Origin: JANPBY01 sp031430645
GTDB taxonomy: Bacteria; Actinomycetota; Actinomycetes; DATJPE01
DNA length: 60,755 nucleotides
Direction of reading: 5' to 3'
Assembly: GCA_031430645.1 (NCBI GenBank)
Contig: JANPBY010000190.1
Location: 1-60,755 of the forward strand
Both the position numbers and the translations under genes were made by a program. Under the pieces are notes generated by a model that was not told where the DNA came from, ran no database searches, and saw nothing but the letters and a program-made list of their open reading frames with translations. Below are positions 42,884-51,608 of this stretch, piece by piece. Each line of letters begins with the position of its first letter. Positions within the stretch are counted from its first letter, which is position 1.

Positions 42884-45800
42884 TCGTGGTCGCTGACTTG
42901 TTCCACCCGTCGGTCGCGGTCAGCGTGATCGTGTAGGTCCCAGCCACCAGGTAGACCTTCTGCGGAGCCGAAGCCGTCGAGGTCGTCTCTGGGAGTGTTC
43001 CGAAGGTCCAGGCATACCGGACGACATCGCCGTTCGGGTCCGTCGTGGTGTTCTTCATCGTGCACGTGCGCACGACGCAGGTCACCGTGAACACCGGGAC
43101 CGGCGCAACGTTCGTGACGGGTTCGACGATGACCAGAGTCCGAGTGGTCGTGGCGGACGCCAGCCAGCCATCCGTCGCAGTCATCGTCACCGTGTAAGTC
43201 CCCGGAACTGAGTACGTGTGCGTGGCTGCGGGACCTGTGTTGTTCGGCGTCAGGTCGCCCCACTGCCAGGCATAGGTGATGACGTCACCCAGGTTCGGGT
43301 CGACCGTCCCTGTGCTGCTCGTGGAGCAGACCAAGGCGATGCAGTTCGTGGCAAAGACCGGAACTGGAGGTTGGTTGCCCCCTGGCACAGCGATCGTCAC
43401 GGGAATCGTGAAGGTCGACGGGACCCCCCACTCGTCGGTCGCTGTCAGGATCACGTTGTAGAGACCGGCCGCCGTGTAGGTCCGAACCGGCACCGGTCCG
43501 GAGCCCGTACCGTTGCCGAAGTTCCACGAGTAGGTCAGCGCCGTCGGGTTCTCATCCGTCGAGGTGCGGGCGTCAAAGGTGCAGACGTTCGCAGCGCACA
43601 CGTAGGTCGCAGCAGCCACCGGCGGGTTGTTGGCCGGGTGTGTGACCACGATGCCGGTCGAGACCACCTCGGGGCCGTACTGGTTGTGTTGGTCTCTGGC
43701 ACGCACCTTGACCTGGTAGGTCCCGTCGGGGATGACCGGGGTCGTGAAGGAGTAGTTGGACCCGGGGCTCCCGGGGCTGTTCAGGAACGCCGTCCGCCAA
43801 CTCACGGTCGTGCTCGTGAAGGCGCCGAGTGAGGACATGTACTGGTTGGCGCCGTTGATGATGGCAACCTCGACGCGCGACATGCTGAAGTCATCCGTTG
43901 CGCGACCGGTGACCACGATCTTCCCTTGCGAGAACAATCCTCCGGTGATCGGGGAGAGCAACGCCGGTTCAATGATCGGCGGCGCGTCACCCGGGTAGTA
44001 GGTGTAGCGAACCGTCGCCCCGGTCGTCGAGGCGGCGAGCTGGTTCGAGGTGTCCTTCACGAACGCCGTGATGGAGAAGTCCCCACCCGTGGGGAGGGTC
44101 AGCAGCCGGCTCCAGGTCGTGCTGGTCCCTCCGGGAGTGCCCAGCGCGGTGTCGATGGTGTTGTGGGTCGACGACATGGACATGAGGTCGTCCTGGAGGT
44201 AGCGGCCCGTGTCGTTGTCATAGACGGTCAGGTCGACCGCCGCAACGCCGAAGTCGTCGCTCGCCGTGCCCGCCACAGTGATCTGCGGCGCGGTGAGGGG
44301 AAGGGTCCCGGTGACCGTCATCAGGCCGGTCGGCGGGTTGTCACCCGGCACCTGGACGGACAGCGTCAACACGCCGCGGTTGGCTGTTGCGGTGATGAGG
44401 TCGTCGTTGTCAGTGGCGCGGACCGAGAACGTGTACGTCCCAGGGGTCAGCTGAAACGGCGTCGTGTAGGACCAGTTGTAGCTGGTCGCACTGAGGTTGA
44501 TGTCACTGATCCGGTGGTTGCCCGCTGTGATCCCGACCCCCCAAGTGCCATCGGCAGCCAAGTTCTCTCGCGTGGTCGTGTTCCGCAAGGAGATCTCGAC
44601 AGACCTCACCCGGTCGTCGTCGGTGGCCGTACCGGAGAACGTGAGGTTTCCGCCCGGCGTCAGGACCACCGGTGCCACCGCGAACGGTGGGGTCATCGGT
44701 ACTGGCTGAGCAATGGTCACGACGGGAGCAACCGCGTTGGAGTTGACCGTGAAGTCACGGGCGGCACTACGAAGGTCGGCCTGGCCGGTGGTGTCAACCG
44801 CGGTTGCGTTCGCCGTCCACACGCCCTCGTACGGAAGCACGACGTTGTAGGACCACGTGGCCTGCGCGGCGCCGATCACGTCCGGTGTTCCCCGGAAAGT
44901 GTTGTAGATGGCCGCTGCCGAGCCATCATCTTGGAGGTAGAGGTTGTTCTCGTCCTGGAAGTAGTAGGTCAGCGAGTTCACGCCGAGGTCATCCTGAGCC
45001 GAGCCCGTCATGGTGAAAGCCAGGCTGGTCTGGATGCCGGAGGGGCCAGTGATAGACGTCGTTGGCGTCTGGTCGGCGAAGTTGAAGGACTCGAACTTCT
45101 TCAGCGCCTTGGTCGCATCGTTGACGCTATTGGTGCCGTAGGTCTTGGCCGTGATCAGCAGCCGTCGAGTTCCAGTGATGGTGTAGGCCTGCGACCAGGA
45201 ACGACTGGTCGTGCCCGCACCCAGGGTCGCGTAGACGTTGTTCTGGGCACCCCAGGTCACCAAATCATCCTGGAGGTAGCGCTTGGTGTCGCGGTCCTGG
45301 ATCTCGACCTGCACCCGTCGGATCCCCACCGGGTTCGTCGCGTTTCCGGTGACCGTGAACTCGGTCCCGGATGCGACGACGCGGCCAGCGATCGGCGCGG
45401 TGATCGTCGTGTCTGTGGTCGAGACGGCGGGCTGGGCGTTGAAGTCGTAGAACGCCACGCGTCCGGTGCGCAGGCCGTTTTGGTAGTTGCCATCCCCGCC
45501 GACGAAGAGCCCACGAGTGGTCGCCTCCATCGCCTTATTGCCCTCAAAGGAATCCGAGCCCGGATCCCATTCCAGCGCCGTGCCATTGGTCGGATTCAGC
45601 GCGCCGAGGTGATCGCGATGGACGACTTCGTCACCGAGGCCGTACCCAGAGAGGCCCTGACCATTGCCGTAGCCGACGTTGGTCAGTCCTGGCCACGGCT
45701 GGGCGGCCGTCGGCGATTCGAGCCAGTTGAAGTGGCCGCCGATGTACACCGCCTGCTCGGTGATCGCGACGGAGTAGATGCTGTCGAACGCGCGGGAGAT

Positions 45801-46796
45801 CCACAGGGGCTCGGTGAAGTCGCCGCCGGCGATCGGGTAGGCCACCGCCGTGTCGCTGATCGGCGGGGCGTCACCACCTGAACCGCTCGCCAGCACGAAG
45901 TACTGGTCGTTGGGTGCGATGTCTGCGGCGTACACCCTCGTGACGCCGCCGACTCGGGCGAGATTGTCGTCCCAGAGTCGCGTCCGCCAAGGCAGCAGCT
46001 GCTTGGTCCCGGTGTTGATAAGTCCGGCCGCGAGCCGGTCCTGGCCGGCGATCTTGCGCCCGGTGTGCACGACCAACAGCTTGCTCTCGTCATGGGTGAG
46101 TTTGAGCTGCTGCACGGTGAGGGCCCCGTTGACACCGATCCCACCGGAGATCGGGAGGTTGAACGCGGGGTCGACGACACCGGTCGTACGGTTCAAGGCA
46201 GCCAGGCCGACTCGGCTGGTCCCATTCACGGTGAGGAACTGGCCACCCACATAGACCCACGTGTCCGTGACCGCCAAGGCGGTGGCACGCGCGCTCGCGT
46301 TGGCCGTGAACGCCGCGACCGCAGCGCCAGTCGTGAGGTTCAGGCGAGCCACCTTGCGCTTGGTCACGCCGTTGACGCTGCTGAATGAGCCAGCCACGTA
46401 GAGCGCCGTTCCATCCGGAGATGCCTCGACCGCGTTAACCCCGCCGCCCCCGAAGGTCGGACGGAAGGTCCGGTCGATCTTGCCGGTGTTGATGTCGTAG
46501 GCCGCGAGCCCAGCCTGCGCCAGTGGAGTCGTGGTCCCTGCCACATCAGCGATGCTGGTGAAGGTGCCCGCGATGAACACCCGGCTGCCGAGAACCTCGA
46601 TGTCCCAGATCTCGCCGTCGCTGATCCGCGGCGTGTTGGTGCGCGGCGCCTCGGGAGCCAGGCGTGTGTGAGATGGAACTGGTTGGGCGGCCACAGCCGC
46701 AGGCGCGACGGCCGCCGACAATGAGAGGGTCCCGAGCAGCAGGGCAAGGACAACGCCGGAGGTCGTTGTGGCGCGGTGTCGCTGGCTCATGGTCAC
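42861..46796 (-). CDS. Giant secreted protein: propeller-like, five Ig-like repeats, three PKD domains
   Basis: Exported protein of 1311 residues, function unknown. The signal peptide is about 1-37 (cleavage near AVAAQ). Residues about 58-455 repeat IAGTFTSI/YVAGSFSSV/YVGGQFLTV motifs (delta-60/propeller type). About 466-1050 holds five related domains of roughly 100-125 residues; three show a YLQDD motif (508, 620, 867). About 1057-1311 holds three PKD domains, each with a C-x4-C pair. No LPXTG or C-terminal anchor is present. GTG 46796 and ATG 46790 are both possible starts. The 257 bases upstream hold no gene. Confidence 0.85.
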   Translation of the reverse strand: MTMSQRHRATTTSGVVLALLLGTLSLSAAVAPAAVAAQPVPSHTRLAPEAPRTNTPRISDGEIWDIEVLGSRVFIAGTFTSIADVAGTTTPLAQAGLAAYDINTGKIDRTFRPTFGGGGVNAVEASPDGTALYVAGSFSSVNGVTKRKVARLNLTTGAAVAAFTANASARATALAVTDTWVYVGGQFLTVNGTSRVGLAALNRTTGVVDPAFNLPISGGIGVNGALTVQQLKLTHDESKLLVVHTGRKIAGQDRLAAGLINTGTKQLLPWRTRLWDDNLARVGGVTRVYAADIAPNDQYFVLASGSGGDAPPISDTAVAYPIAGGDFTEPLWISRAFDSIYSVAITEQAVYIGGHFNWLESPTAAQPWPGLTNVGYGNGQGLSGYGLGDEVVHRDHLGALNPTNGTALEWDPGSDSFEGNKAMEATTRGLFVGGDGNYQNGLRTGRVAFYDFNAQPAVSTTDTTITAPIAGRVVASGTEFTVTGNATNPVGIRRVQVEIQDRDTKRYLQDDLVTWGAQNNVYATLGAGTTSRSWSQAYTITGTRRLLITAKTYGTNSVNDATKALKKFESFNFADQTPTTSITGPSGIQTSLAFTMTGSAQDDLGVNSLTYYFQDENNLYLQDDGSAAAIYNTFRGTPDVIGAAQATWSYNVVLPYEGVWTANATAVDTTGQADLRSAARDFTVNSNAVAPVVTIAQPVPMTPPFAVAPVVLTPGGNLTFSGTATDDDRVRSVEISLRNTTTRENLAADGTWGVGITAGNHRISDINLSATSYNWSYTTPFQLTPGTYTFSVRATDNDDLITATANRGVLTLSVQVPGDNPPTGLMTVTGTLPLTAPQITVAGTASDDFGVAAVDLTVYDNDTGRYLQDDLMSMSSTHNTIDTALGTPGGTSTTWSRLLTLPTGGDFSITAFVKDTSNQLAASTTGATVRYTYYPGDAPPIIEPALLSPITGGLFSQGKIVVTGRATDDFSMSRVEVAIINGANQYMSSLGAFTSTTVSWRTAFLNSPGSPGSNYSFTTPVIPDGTYQVKVRARDQHNQYGPEVVSTGIVVTHPANNPPVAAATYVCAANVCTFDARTSTDENPTALTYSWNFGNGTGSGPVPVRTYTAAGLYNVILTATDEWGVPSTFTIPVTIAVPGGNQPPVPVFATNCIALVCSTSSTGTVDPNLGDVITYAWQWGDLTPNNTGPAATHTYSVPGTYTVTMTATDGWLASATTTRTLVIVEPVTNVAPVPVFTVTCVVRTCTMKNTTTDPNGDVVRYAWTFGTLPETTSTASAPQKVYLVAGTYTITLTATDGWNKSATTTSSVTIP

Positions 46797-47053
46797 GTCT
46801 CTCGTCGTCGTTTAGTCACTCTGGGTGACCAGGTACGAAGCGGCTGGGGCGGCCGGTCGCATACAGATCGGCCACTCGTCAGCGTAGGAAGTCTACCGGC
46901 GCGGGCGGCTCACCCGTTCGTACATCAACAGCCCCCGAGAAGACGACCCGTTCCCCCATTCGGGTGAAGCGCGGTGACCGAAGGGCCTTCAATGACTACG
47001 CTCCGTGATCCGAGTCGACCGAGGCGGGTCGCGCAGACCGGACCTCTTGCTAG

Positions 47054-47126
47054 GGCCGCCTAAGAGAATCGAACTCTTGACCTACGCATTACGAGTGCGT
47101 CGCTCTACCAACTGAGCTAAGGCGGC
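47054..47126 (-). tRNA. tRNA-Thr (anticodon CGT)
   Basis: Folds as a normal cloverleaf: 7-bp acceptor (GCCGCCT/AGGCGGC), D-arm GCTC..GAGC, anticodon stem ACGCA/TGCGT with loop CTCGTAA, and T-arm with TTCGATT. The anticodon CGT reads ACG. The CCA end is not encoded. Confidence 0.95.
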
Positions 47127-47243
47127 CGGTTGCCCGGGTTACCGAGCGGTGACGAACGATACCCGACCACGCTCAGCCGACTTTTCGGTCGATCACTGCG
47201 ACCTACTCTCGGGGGAGGTGAACGACCCAAGGGGAGATGAGCC

Positions 47244-47972
47244 GTGACCGACAGCACCGAGGCAACGAAGCGACCGCGTTGGAGGCGCCGCGGCGTCATC
47301 GTGCCCGTCGCCGTCGCCGCGACGCTCGTGCTCGCTGGCACGGCCTTTGCTACTGAACCTTGGACCCTTTTCACCGACTCGGTCGTCGACGAGGCGCTGC
47401 CTGCCGCCGTCGGCCCCGCGGTCGAAGGCGACCCCGCTCCTTCGGGCTCCAGCGATCCAAGCGGCGCGGGCGCCACGGAATCGCCCGCACCACTAGCCCC
47501 GACGCAAAGCGCACCGTCGGCCGAGCCGTCGGACGCTGGACCAGATCCGACGGCAGCGCCGACCAAGAGCGCTAAGCCGAAGCCAACACCGAGTGCCAGC
47601 AAGACCCAGTCGCCTGCCGCCGGCCCCAACGTGCTGGCCAAAGGATCCTTCATCAGCCACGAGCACACGACGTCCGGCAATGTACGCGTGCTCAAGCTCG
47701 CCGACGGAACCCGAGTGCTCCGCATCGAGGGCCTGGACACCTCCAACGGACCGGATCTGCACGTCTGGATCACCGACGCACCGGTAATCCAGGGGCGGGA
47801 CGGCTGGTTCGTCTTCGACGATGGCGCCTATGTCGACCTGGGACCGTTGAAGGGCAATCAGGGCAACCAGAACTACACCCTGCCCGCGGGGGTTGACCTC
47901 GGCGACCTGACCAGTGTCAGCATCTGGTGCCAGCGCTTCAGGGTGTCCTTCGGCGCCGCCGCACTGAGTTGA
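47244..47972 (+). CDS. Secreted DM13-domain protein
   Basis: The 242-residue protein has a basic N-terminus and a hydrophobic signal/anchor (about 17-36). A Pro/Ser/Ala-rich linker (about 55-125) leads to a C-terminal DM13 domain (about 130-242). That domain has PDLHVWITDAP, VDLGPLKGNQGNQNY and SVSIWCQRFRVSFG; its conserved Cys is thought to take part in electron transfer. Start GTG 47244? is weaker than the ATG-like context, but the ribosome site AAGGGGAG is close upstream. It converges on the peptidase gene. Confidence 0.85.
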   Translation: MTDSTEATKRPRWRRRGVIVPVAVAATLVLAGTAFATEPWTLFTDSVVDEALPAAVGPAVEGDPAPSGSSDPSGAGATESPAPLAPTQSAPSAEPSDAGPDPTAAPTKSAKPKPTPSASKTQSPAAGPNVLAKGSFISHEHTTSGNVRVLKLADGTRVLRIEGLDTSNGPDLHVWITDAPVIQGRDGWFVFDDGAYVDLGPLKGNQGNQNYTLPAGVDLGDLTSVSIWCQRFRVSFGAAALS

Positions 47973-47991
47973 GCTGATCTGAACTGAGCGG

Positions 47992-49545
47992 CTAGCTGCA
48001 GGTCGTGCCGTCCTTGGGGGGAGTCCCCGCCAGCAGATAGGCCTCGACGGCTCGGTTGATGCAGGCGTTGCCGCGGTTGTAGGCCGTGTGCCCGTCGCCG
48101 TCGTAGGTGAGGAGAACACCAGAGGACAGTTGGGCGGCCAGTGCCTCTGCCCAGACGTACGGCGTCGCGGGGTCACGAGTCGTTCCAACGACGAGGATCG
48201 GTGCAGCACCCTCTGCGGCGATCTGGGCCGTCTCGGCCACGGGGGGATGCGGCCAGTCACGGCAGGTGATGGTCCCCCAAGCGAAGCCTGCCCCGAAGAC
48301 CGGGGAGAGCTTCTCGTACTCGGGGACGAGCGCCGCGGCCTCCTCGAGGCTGGACAGGCTGCCCTTGTCGAGGCAGTTGATCGCGATGTTCGCCTCTAGC
48401 AGGTTGCCGAAGGATCCGTCCTCCTTGCGATCGGTGTAGAGGTCGGCCAGCTGGAGAAGAGTGGAGCCGTCCCCGGAAAAGGCCTGCGCCAAGCCGGTAC
48501 GCAACGCCTCCCAGAAGTACTCAGGGGCGTACAGCGCCTCCCCGATACCCAGACTGGCGAGGCCCTCGGTCAAGGGCCGGCCGGCGTCGAACGTGGGGAT
48601 CGGCGCTGCGTCAAGTTCCCGATAGAACTCAGCGATCCGCTGCCCGGCCGCGACCGGATCAGCTGGGAGGGGACAGTCGTCGTTCTTGGCGCAATCCGCA
48701 ACGAAGGAGTCGAAGGCCTGCTGGAACCCTTTGAGTTGTCCCTTGCCAGTGGCGATCCCGTCGAGGGAAGGGTCGAGCGCACCATCGAGAACCAGCCGAC
48801 CCACCCGGTCAGGAAACAGTCCGGCATAGACCGAACCCAGGTAGGTGCCATAGGAAGCGCCGAGGTAGGACAGCTTCTCGTCGCCAAGCGCCGCGCGGAT
48901 CACGTCCATGTCGCGGGCGGTGTCCTCGGTGGAGACGTACGGCAGGATCGCTCCGCTCTTCAATTCACACCCTTCGGTGAGGGCGGCAATTGAGGTGAGG
49001 AACTGCTGTTCCTCTGCGGCATCGTCCGGCGTTGGGTCCGCCGCGAAGAAGGCATCGAGGTCGGGGCTCGGCAGGCAGCGGACGGGTCGGTTCTCACCAG
49101 TGCCTCGCGGGTCGAATCCGACGATGTCGTAGGCCGCACGCACCGGCGCAGTGAACTGGGCCCGGGCCGCGCGGGCGTAGTCCACCCCCGACACACCTGG
49201 CCCTCCAGGATTGACCAAGAGCGAACCGATCCGCTCATCAGGCTTGGTGGCTGGCAGCCGCAGGATGGGAACGGCGAGGTCGCCCGCCTCGGGCTTGGCC
49301 CAGTCGCGGGGAACGGTGACGTTCGAGCACTCGAAGTCACCGCCGCACCCGGACCAGTTGAGCTTCTGGTCGTAGTAGGCGGCCAGGTCGGTTGCCGGCG
49401 CCGAGGGAGCAACCGAGGACGACGGGATGGGAGTGGGCTCGGGGGCATCCGACGTGCACGCGGTCAGGGCTAGAGCAGCAGTGACCACAAGCGCCCCTAA
49501 GCGCACCGACCTCGCGCGCGCACTCGACACTCGGTGCTCGATCAC
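47992..49545 (-). CDS. Lipoprotein alpha/beta-hydrolase, tripeptidyl-aminopeptidase type
   Basis: Predicted extracellular serine peptidase releasing short peptides. From GTG 49545 it is 517 residues. It has a lipobox LTAC (about 27), the oxyanion segment LLVNPGGPGVSG, nucleophile elbow GASYGTYLG, and a C-terminal TAP-like domain. The catalytic His lies in YDGDGHTAY. The start is supported by AAGGAG 9 bases upstream; the frame extends further but without homology. Confidence 0.9.
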   Translation of the reverse strand: MIEHRVSSARARSVRLGALVVTAALALTACTSDAPEPTPIPSSSVAPSAPATDLAAYYDQKLNWSGCGGDFECSNVTVPRDWAKPEAGDLAVPILRLPATKPDERIGSLLVNPGGPGVSGVDYARAARAQFTAPVRAAYDIVGFDPRGTGENRPVRCLPSPDLDAFFAADPTPDDAAEEQQFLTSIAALTEGCELKSGAILPYVSTEDTARDMDVIRAALGDEKLSYLGASYGTYLGSVYAGLFPDRVGRLVLDGALDPSLDGIATGKGQLKGFQQAFDSFVADCAKNDDCPLPADPVAAGQRIAEFYRELDAAPIPTFDAGRPLTEGLASLGIGEALYAPEYFWEALRTGLAQAFSGDGSTLLQLADLYTDRKEDGSFGNLLEANIAINCLDKGSLSSLEEAAALVPEYEKLSPVFGAGFAWGTITCRDWPHPPVAETAQIAAEGAAPILVVGTTRDPATPYVWAEALAAQLSSGVLLTYDGDGHTAYNRGNACINRAVEAYLLAGTPPKDGTTCS

Positions 49546-49670
49546 GTCAGGAGACTCCTTGCAGACGGTGGACGACTTGGGGGACGACTTCGTTGGGAGC
49601 TCATGACCGTCTCCCCCGTGATCGACGGGTGGGTGCTCAGCAGGGTTCCCGGCAAGAGGGGAGGCGTACG

Positions 49671-50849
49671 TCACGCCGCGCGCAGCGCGAGGGTCATGGC
49701 CTCGACCGCCAGGAGCGGCGCGACGTTCTGCTCAATGGCCAGCCGAGCCGCCATCACCGCCTCGATTCGGCGCAGCGTCGTCTCCGGGGAGGTCGCCGCC
49801 GCCACCGAGTCGAGATCACGGCGCCGGTCGGCGTTGACCAGGGCGACTGAAGACCCGGCCTGCAAGATCAACACGTCTCGGTAGAAGGCCACCAGGTCGA
49901 GGAAGGCGCGGTCGAGGGAGTCGCGTACGGCGCGGGTGCGACGGCGCTTTTGACCGTCCTCGAGCTCTTTCAACGCGCCGGCAGCGCCGGTCGGACGACG
50001 TCCCCCTGGGACCAGACCAAACTCCTGTTGCAAGGCCTCGAGCTCGGCCTGCTCACGGGTGCCATTGGACACTTCGGCGTCTTCCTTTGCGGCGTCGACG
50101 AGATTGGCGGCCGCCGTCAGGCACCCGCCGACCATGGCCGTCTGCAGGGGCACCGCGACCACTTCAGCGCGCCGGAGCCGAGCGCCCTCGTCCCGAGCCA
50201 GACCTCGAGCCCGGCCCACGTGGCCTTGGCTCGCAGCCGCCGCGAAAGCCGCCATCGCTGGATCGATGCCGTCGTCACGGACCAGCAGGTCGGCCACCGC
50301 CCGCGCCGACGGGGCGACCAACGACACCTGCCGACAACGGGAGGCGACGGTGGCAGGCGTGTCGGCCGAAGTCGGCGCGGACAGCACCCAAACGGTGCGG
50401 GGCGTGGGCTCCTCGATCGCCTTGAGCAACGCACCGGCGCTTCGGTATTGCGACCCGTGGATGCCGAAGCGATCGGCCTCCTCGAGGATGAGGACGCGCC
50501 AGCGACCCTGGCTCGGCAGCCTGGCCGCCTCGAGGACCATGTCGCGCATGTCGTCGATGAGATAGGTCTGAGCTCCCCTCGGCTTGTAGACCGAGACGTC
50601 GGCATGGCTCCCGGCAAGCGCGGTCTCGCACGCATGGCACCTACCGCAACCGCCCTCCGGGCACTGCAGGGCCGCAGCGAAGGCGCGCCCCGCGTTGGAA
50701 CGCCCGGAGCCCGGAGGCCCGGTGATCAGCCACGCATGAGTCATGGCCGGACCAGGCTCACCACGGAGTACAGCTCCGGCATCGGCAACAGCAGCCTTGA
50801 GGCCACGCAGTGCCCGCTCTTGGCCGACCAGGGAGTCCCAGACGCTCAC
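49671..50849 (-). CDS. holB: DNA polymerase III delta-prime subunit
   Basis: Clamp-loader subunit. The 392-residue protein has a Walker A-like GPPGSGRS, with Lys replaced by Arg as expected for a non-hydrolysing delta-prime. It also has a zinc module CPEGGCGRCHAC and the SRC-type segment VASRCRQV. ATG 50849-region start overlaps the tmk stop by 4 bases. Confidence 0.92.
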   Translation of the reverse strand: MSVWDSLVGQERALRGLKAAVADAGAVLRGEPGPAMTHAWLITGPPGSGRSNAGRAFAAALQCPEGGCGRCHACETALAGSHADVSVYKPRGAQTYLIDDMRDMVLEAARLPSQGRWRVLILEEADRFGIHGSQYRSAGALLKAIEEPTPRTVWVLSAPTSADTPATVASRCRQVSLVAPSARAVADLLVRDDGIDPAMAAFAAAASQGHVGRARGLARDEGARLRRAEVVAVPLQTAMVGGCLTAAANLVDAAKEDAEVSNGTREQAELEALQQEFGLVPGGRRPTGAAGALKELEDGQKRRRTRAVRDSLDRAFLDLVAFYRDVLILQAGSSVALVNADRRRDLDSVAAATSPETTLRRIEAVMAARLAIEQNVAPLLAVEAMTLALRAA

Positions 50850-51514
50850 GCGGTTGCTCCCGCGTGCCAGGTGCTCAGCGCCGCGTCTGCGGCAGCGGCG
50901 ATGTCAGCAGCCACTGCGGCGATCGGTCGATCGGCCGCCACCACGGCGTAGCGGCGGGGCTCGCGAGCCGCGAGGTCGAGGAATCCTTGCCGGACCCGGC
51001 GATGGAACTCCAGCGGCTCGGCCTCGAGCCGATCTGGGCTGCCCGCTCGGACGAGCCCCACCTCGGGATCGAGATCGAGGATCACGGTGAGGTCGGGCAG
51101 GAGCCCCCCGGTCGCCCAGCGAGACACCGACTCGATCTCGTCGCGGTCGAGGGTGCGCCCGGCGCCCTGATAGGCGAGCGAGGAATCGATGTAGCGATCA
51201 GTGATGACCGTCGATCCGCGCTCCAGAGCCGGGCGGATGACCGTGGCGACGTGATGGGCCCGGTCGGCGGCGTAGAGCAAGGCCTCGGCTCGAGGAGCGA
51301 GCTCGCCGGTAGCTGGGGCCAGCACGATCGCCCGGATCGCGGCGCCGGCAGGCGTGCCCCCCGGCTCCCGAGTCACGAGCACGCTGTGGCCCTTGGCTTC
51401 GAGATGGCGGGCCAGCAGCCGTCCCTGGGTGGACTTGCCTGTTCCCTCACCGCCTTCGAGGGCAACGAAGAATCCGCGCGCCACGGACCTCTGCCCCTCG
51501 CCAGCCGTCCGCAC
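50846..51514 (-). CDS. tmk: Thymidylate kinase
   Basis: Phosphorylates dTMP. The 222-residue protein has P-loop LEGGEGTGKST, the DR(Y/H) motif ITDRYIDSSLAYQG and a lid region. The start may be GTG 51514 or the later GTG before ARGFFVALEG. It sits between topA and holB as in other actinobacteria. Confidence 0.94.
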   Translation of the reverse strand: MRTAGEGQRSVARGFFVALEGGEGTGKSTQGRLLARHLEAKGHSVLVTREPGGTPAGAAIRAIVLAPATGELAPRAEALLYAADRAHHVATVIRPALERGSTVITDRYIDSSLAYQGAGRTLDRDEIESVSRWATGGLLPDLTVILDLDPEVGLVRAGSPDRLEAEPLEFHRRVRQGFLDLAAREPRRYAVVAADRPIAAVAADIAAAADAALSTWHAGATA

Positions 51515-51608
51515 CCCGCGACCCTATCCGTCAGGCCCGACAGCACTCGATCAGCCCCGCAGCCGAAGGGCAAGGTTGGGACACCAGGCGACTGGGGGAT
51601 GCCGCGGG

